From: Promethearchaeota archaeon
GTDB taxonomy: Archaea; Asgardarchaeota; Lokiarchaeia; Sigyniarchaeales; SOKP01
Length of the DNA: 16,885 bases
NCBI GenBank assembly: GCA_030615145.1
Contig: JAUWZT010000047.1
Span: forward strand, 1-16,885
Direction of reading: 5' to 3'
The notes under the pieces were generated by a model that was not told the origin of the DNA, did no database searches, and was given only the letters and a program-made list of their open reading frames with translations. The stretch's first letter is position 1. Every line of letters begins with the position of its first letter. Shown here piece after piece: positions 14,635 to 16,885 of the stretch. The translations under genes were made by a program, and so were the position numbers.

Positions 14635-14958
14635 TTACATTTCTAACTTTTTAACGGTTCCGCTTGTAGCTACTTCAGGATTAATTTTTTCCAATTCACC
14701 AATTAAATGAAAAACTTTATCGTCATTTAAAGCTTCTCCAAATTTTATCAGCATTTCTTTTGAACCAACAAATAAGCCTTTTCTTTTCATCGGTTTACCA
14801 TCATCCTTTAGAGGATTAATTTCTAGGAATAGTAATGCTGGTCTAGTTTTAGTTGCAGGGACCTTTACTACAAAAACTCCAGGTACAGGAGCTTCCATTT
14901 TTTCCCAATCAGCTGCGGTTTTTAGATGTTTTCTTAACTGAGCTTCAATATCAGCCAT
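14635..14958 (-). CDS. Small uncharacterised protein, possible PC4-like ssDNA-binding fold
   Basis: Protein of 107 residues from the chosen ATG; the frame is open to a TTG two codons earlier. GAAGTGATT ends four bases before the ATG at 14958, which decides the start. After an N-terminal helix (about 1-20) come beta strands GVFVVKVPA and ALLFLEINPL, a charged turn, then MKRKGLFVGSKEMLIKFGEA and a final helix (VFHLIGELEKI). The strand, basic turn, GRKGI-like strand and helix order resembles the core of the transcription coactivator PC4/Sub1, which binds single-stranded DNA as a dimer. The similarity is in pattern only; no database comparison was made. A simple DNA- or RNA-binding housekeeping role is plausible. 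It is divergent from the RHH regulator gene and shares a structured 290-bp spacer with it. Confidence 0.7.
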   Translation of the reverse strand: MADIEAQLRKHLKTAADWEKMEAPVPGVFVVKVPATKTRPALLFLEINPLKDDGKPMKRKGLFVGSKEMLIKFGEALNDDKVFHLIGELEKINPEVATSGTVKKLEM

Positions 14959-15006
14959 ATTCAATCACTTCTTTTTTAATTTAAAATTTATTTTTTATAT
15001 TATATG

Positions 15007-15016
15007 TTACATGTAA
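15007..15016. promoter_or_regulatory. 10-bp palindrome TTACATGTAA in the divergent spacer
   Basis: TTACATGTAA is a perfect palindrome about 50 bp upstream of the PC4-like start, flanked by TATATG and GACATA. It is where a regulator of the minus-strand gene could bind. It is short, so it is a weak call alone, but it lies beside direct repeats. Confidence 0.3.
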
Positions 15017-15023
15017 GACATAG

Positions 15024-15068
15024 GATATATATTATTTTCTAATATAAAATTTATGATATATATTATTT
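15024..15068 (+). repeat. Direct repeat of 14 bp, copies 31 bp apart
   Basis: GATATATATTATTT occurs at 15024-15037 and again at 15055-15068. The 31-bp offset is close to three helical turns, so two proteins binding the copies would face the same side of the DNA. It lies between the divergent PC4-like and RHH genes and may be a regulator site or part of promoters; low complexity makes chance possible. Confidence 0.4.
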
Positions 15069-15123
15069 GAAGGTTAAGGTCTTATTTGAGCAGACAAAAA
15101 TCCCAAATTGATGAAATATCCTA

Positions 15124-15143
15124 AGAGAGACTCTATTTTTTTT
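15124..15143 (+). terminator. Short hairpin followed by T8 in the divergent spacer
   Basis: AGAG at 15124-15127 and CTCT at 15131-15134 pair around a 3-nt loop and are followed by T8 at 15136-15143. On the + strand this looks like a small terminator, although no gene precedes it. The stretch 15069-15135 is less AT-rich than the surrounding spacer, so a short non-coding transcript ending here is conceivable. Confidence 0.3.
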
Positions 15144-15177
15144 CGTCGGATTACTTAGGGTCGATTTCCACTAAATA

Positions 15178-15194
15178 TTTATATATACGTACGT
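15178..15194 (+). promoter_or_regulatory. Box A TTTATATA and adjoining ACGTACGT palindrome before the RHH gene
   Basis: TTTATATA at 15178-15185 is an exact match to the archaeal box A. Transcription would begin about 25 bases later, near 15205-15210. The 8-bp palindrome ACGTACGT at 15187-15194 lies between the box and that start, the classic place for a repressor to block the promoter. The adjacent gene encodes an RHH protein, so self-repression is a reasonable inference. Confidence 0.5.
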
Positions 15195-15248
15195 GATATT
15201 TAATTGTATAGAAAAACGAAGAGTTTTTCCAATCAACTCGAAAATTTG

Positions 15249-15461
15249 GTGATTAAAATAAAGTTAATTTCAGTAAATTTACCAGAAAATTATTTAAAGG
15301 TTTTAGAAGTGCTCGTTTCAGAAGGTAAGTTTCCAAATCGAAGTGAAGCAATACGAGTCGGAATTAGGGACTTGATTAGGACGGAGTATCTTATAGAGCA
15401 GTCAGTGAGGAGTAGTATTAGTCCAAATTTAATAGAAACTGAGATTAAAAGTGAAATTTAG
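15249..15461 (+). CDS. Ribbon-helix-helix (CopG/Arc-type) transcriptional regulator
   Basis: Small DNA-binding protein, 70 residues from the GTG at 15249. It has the RHH order: a beta strand (KLISVNLPEN), helix A (YLKVLEVLVSEG), a turn and helix B beginning with the hallmark FPNRSEAIRVGIRDLI. A polar tail of about 25 residues follows. Such proteins bind palindromic DNA as dimers through the paired strands. The frame is open to a TTG at 15204, adding 15 residues; that TTG has GTGAT six bases before it, but the perfect box A at 15178-15185 would place the transcript start at or after the TTG, and RHH proteins normally begin just before the strand. I prefer the GTG, without certainty. No antitoxin partner follows: the next gene is on the opposite strand. 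Confidence 0.8.
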   Translation: MIKIKLISVNLPENYLKVLEVLVSEGKFPNRSEAIRVGIRDLIRTEYLIEQSVRSSISPNLIETEIKSEI

Positions 15462-15551
15462 AAATTAAACTATATTCTTTTTTTCTTTTTTAAAATTTAA
15501 TATTAGAAAGTGGATTATAAATTTATAAAGTAATTCAAAATGAGATTTTTT

Positions 15552-16885
15552 TTATTTTGACATTAATTCTTTTATTTTTTTCCTCCTTTCAGCTCGTCTA
15601 GCAGCAATTTTCACTCGAATATCGTCAATTTCCTCTTTTGGAGCCTCTACTTTCTGTTCTTGAACCGTTTTAATATCTAATTCATTTTTATAAGTGTTTA
15701 CCTTATTTTCTATTAAGGATATATATTTAATACCAATTTTTGTCTCTTTTAGATTAAATACTGCTTCATTAAGTTCAGTGATAGCTCTCATAAAAAGGTT
15801 ATTGGATAAAGAAATTTGAGCGTTATCTAAAGCGCGATAAGCTAATTCAAATTTGTTAATATTTTCACCCCTTTCGAGTTCACTTGTTGTAATAATGGGT
15901 ACTTGACTGGCATTTTCTAAAACTTCAATTTGTTTATTCATTTGCTTTACTAATTTTTCTAGTTTCAATTTTTCTAATTTCTTAATTACTTTTTTTAACT
16001 TTAATATTCCTTCGTTATATTTAAGGTTTTTAATGATGTCGTTAGCTATGTCTAATTCTTTTTGAACAATTTCCTCCCGCCGTTTCTTCTTTTCTTCTTT
16101 CCTTATTACATCGAGTTCTTTTCGTTTTTTTTCTGCTTCTTTTAATAAAACTTCCAGCTCTTTTTTCTCTTCAACTTTTTTCTGTTGCATGGCTTTTAAC
16201 TTTTCTGTTTGTTTCATTTCTTTTTTAAGTATAAATAGTAAATCGTTATTTATTCGACTAACTTCGTGTTGCCAATCAATTTGTTTAAATAGATTTCGTC
16301 CCAAAATATACTTTTCAAAAGCTTCTTCAAATTTCTTTTTATTTTTCAATTTAGTTCCTTCTTCTAAAAAGTGATAAGCATTTTCTGAAATTTCTTTCTC
16401 TCTTTCTTTTTCCTTCTGTATAGCTAAAAACTCTCGTCTCCTTTGATCTTGTTGCAGTTTTTGTAAATCCTTAGCTTTTATTATTTTATCTTCAATTTGA
16501 GCTTCAAGTTTTAATCTCTCTGCTTCTTGCCTTTCGGTAGCTTTTTGTACTTGTTCAATTCTTTCCTTTTTTAGCTTAATTACTTTAATAGATTCTTTTA
16601 TCATTTTTTGACCTTCGGACCAATTGATCTCGGCAAAAATTTTCTCGCTCTCCTTATAGAATTTTACTGCTTTATCGAAATTCTTTTGTTTGAACTCTTT
16701 TTTTGCAAGATCCATAAAGTTAAAAGCTTGCTCTTTTTTGGATTCATATTCTAACGCATGTTTTCTTTTTAGTTCAAGGGCTTGAACTTTTTGTTTTAAT
16801 AACTCTGCTTCTGCTTCTCTTGCTAACGATGTTTCGATTTTTCGTTTCTTTATTTCTTCTTCTTCTTTTGAGATCTTTTCTGTTT
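15552..16885 (-). CDS. Long coiled-coil protein with TPR-like helical repeats, 5' end beyond the window
   Basis: The frame stays open from the right edge to the stop at 15552, about 444 codons. An internal ATG at 16715 is probably not the start, because the coding pattern continues upstream as charged coiled coil (such as SLAREAEAELLKQKVQALEL). Helix-pair modules recur: KNFDKAVKFYKESEKIFAEINW, KKFEEAFEKYILGRNLFKQIDW, then weaker copies at LKYNEGILKLKKVIKKLEK and NLFMRAITELNEAVFNLKE. They resemble TPR units and are separated by Lys/Glu-rich coiled coil. The C-terminus is basic (ARRAERRKKIKELMSK). No catalytic motif, signal peptide or membrane span is visible. A scaffold or cytoskeleton-associated role is imaginable, as such proteins are frequent in Asgard genomes, but nothing shows it directly. 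Confidence 0.8.
   Translation of the reverse strand, partial: TEKISKEEEEIKKRKIETSLAREAEAELLKQKVQALELKRKHALEYESKKEQAFNFMDLAKKEFKQKNFDKAVKFYKESEKIFAEINWSEGQKMIKESIKVIKLKKERIEQVQKATERQEAERLKLEAQIEDKIIKAKDLQKLQQDQRRREFLAIQKEKEREKEISENAYHFLEEGTKLKNKKKFEEAFEKYILGRNLFKQIDWQHEVSRINNDLLFILKKEMKQTEKLKAMQQKKVEEKKELEVLLKEAEKKRKELDVIRKEEKKKRREEIVQKELDIANDIIKNLKYNEGILKLKKVIKKLEKLKLEKLVKQMNKQIEVLENASQVPIITTSELERGENINKFELAYRALDNAQISLSNNLFMRAITELNEAVFNLKETKIGIKYISLIENKVNTYKNELDIKTVQEQKVEAPKEEIDDIRVKIAARRAERRKKIKELMSK

Noticed and set aside
15108..15114. TTGATGA resembling box C of a C/D guide RNA
   Set aside because: It has a mismatch to RTGATGA, and no CTGA box D follows within a suitable distance.
15249..15461. 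RHH protein as antitoxin of a toxin-antitoxin pair
   Set aside because: No toxin-sized gene follows on the same strand; the next gene is convergent and encodes a long coiled-coil protein.
16189..16374. Open frame of 61 codons on the + strand
   Set aside because: It lies antisense within the coiled-coil gene and is rich in Phe and Ser, the expected complement of Lys/Glu codons.
1..16885. CRISPR array, insertion sequence or phage genes
   Set aside because: No regularly spaced repeats, transposase, integrase or structural phage proteins were seen; base composition is even across the window.

Overview
The window looks like a piece of an archaeal chromosome, most likely from an Asgard archaeon of the Lokiarchaeia type. 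The archaeal call rests on three linked clamp-loader (RFC) genes, one large and two small subunits, on TTTATATA-type promoter boxes, and on ribosome-binding sites built around GTGAT that match the archaeal 16S 3' end. The Asgard placement is inference: low GC, AT-only spacers, charged coiled-coil proteins with winged-helix or TPR-like parts, and several tiny zinc-ribbon proteins. I see no rRNA, tRNA, CRISPR array, transposase or phage gene.

Layout. Positions 69-1598 (+) carry an aldo/keto reductase with two C-terminal [4Fe-4S] motifs and a 52-residue zinc ribbon. Positions 1765-3679 (-) carry a metallo-beta-lactamase-fold hydrolase, a 65-residue zinc ribbon and a coiled-coil/winged-helix protein. 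Positions 3814-6905 (+) carry a membrane-bound alpha/beta hydrolase with a multi-span C-terminal half and a major facilitator transporter, which has a 16-bp palindrome in front of it. Positions 6931-9847 (-) carry peptidase T, an enoyl-CoA hydratase-family protein and a six-helix membrane protein resembling an ECF transporter S component. Positions 10114-14045 (-) form a compact replication operon: GNAT acetyltransferase, canonical RFC small subunit, divergent RFC small subunit, RFC large subunit. Positions 14203-14958 (-) carry a four-CxxC zinc protein and a small protein that may have a PC4-like single-stranded-DNA-binding fold. A divergent regulatory spacer leads to a ribbon-helix-helix regulator (+). 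A long coiled-coil/TPR-like gene (-) runs off the right edge.

How the genes fit together. The RFC genes would build a three-component clamp loader that places PCNA on primed DNA. The divergent small subunit keeps the P-loop and the SRC motif but has lost the Walker B acidic residues and carries an insertion before them. That resembles the second small subunit of some euryarchaea and the eukaryotic human RFC3/yeast Rfc5 position. This is the most interesting system here. The nearby candidate ssDNA-binding protein could belong to the same DNA-maintenance theme. The remaining genes (peptide and acyl-CoA metabolism, transport, redox) look like ordinary housekeeping.

Several starts were re-judged from ribosome-binding sites: rfcL, the enoyl-CoA hydratase-like gene, the PC4-like gene and the RHH gene are given shorter than the longest open frame. 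The divergent RFC subunit uses TTG behind a strong GGGAGG.
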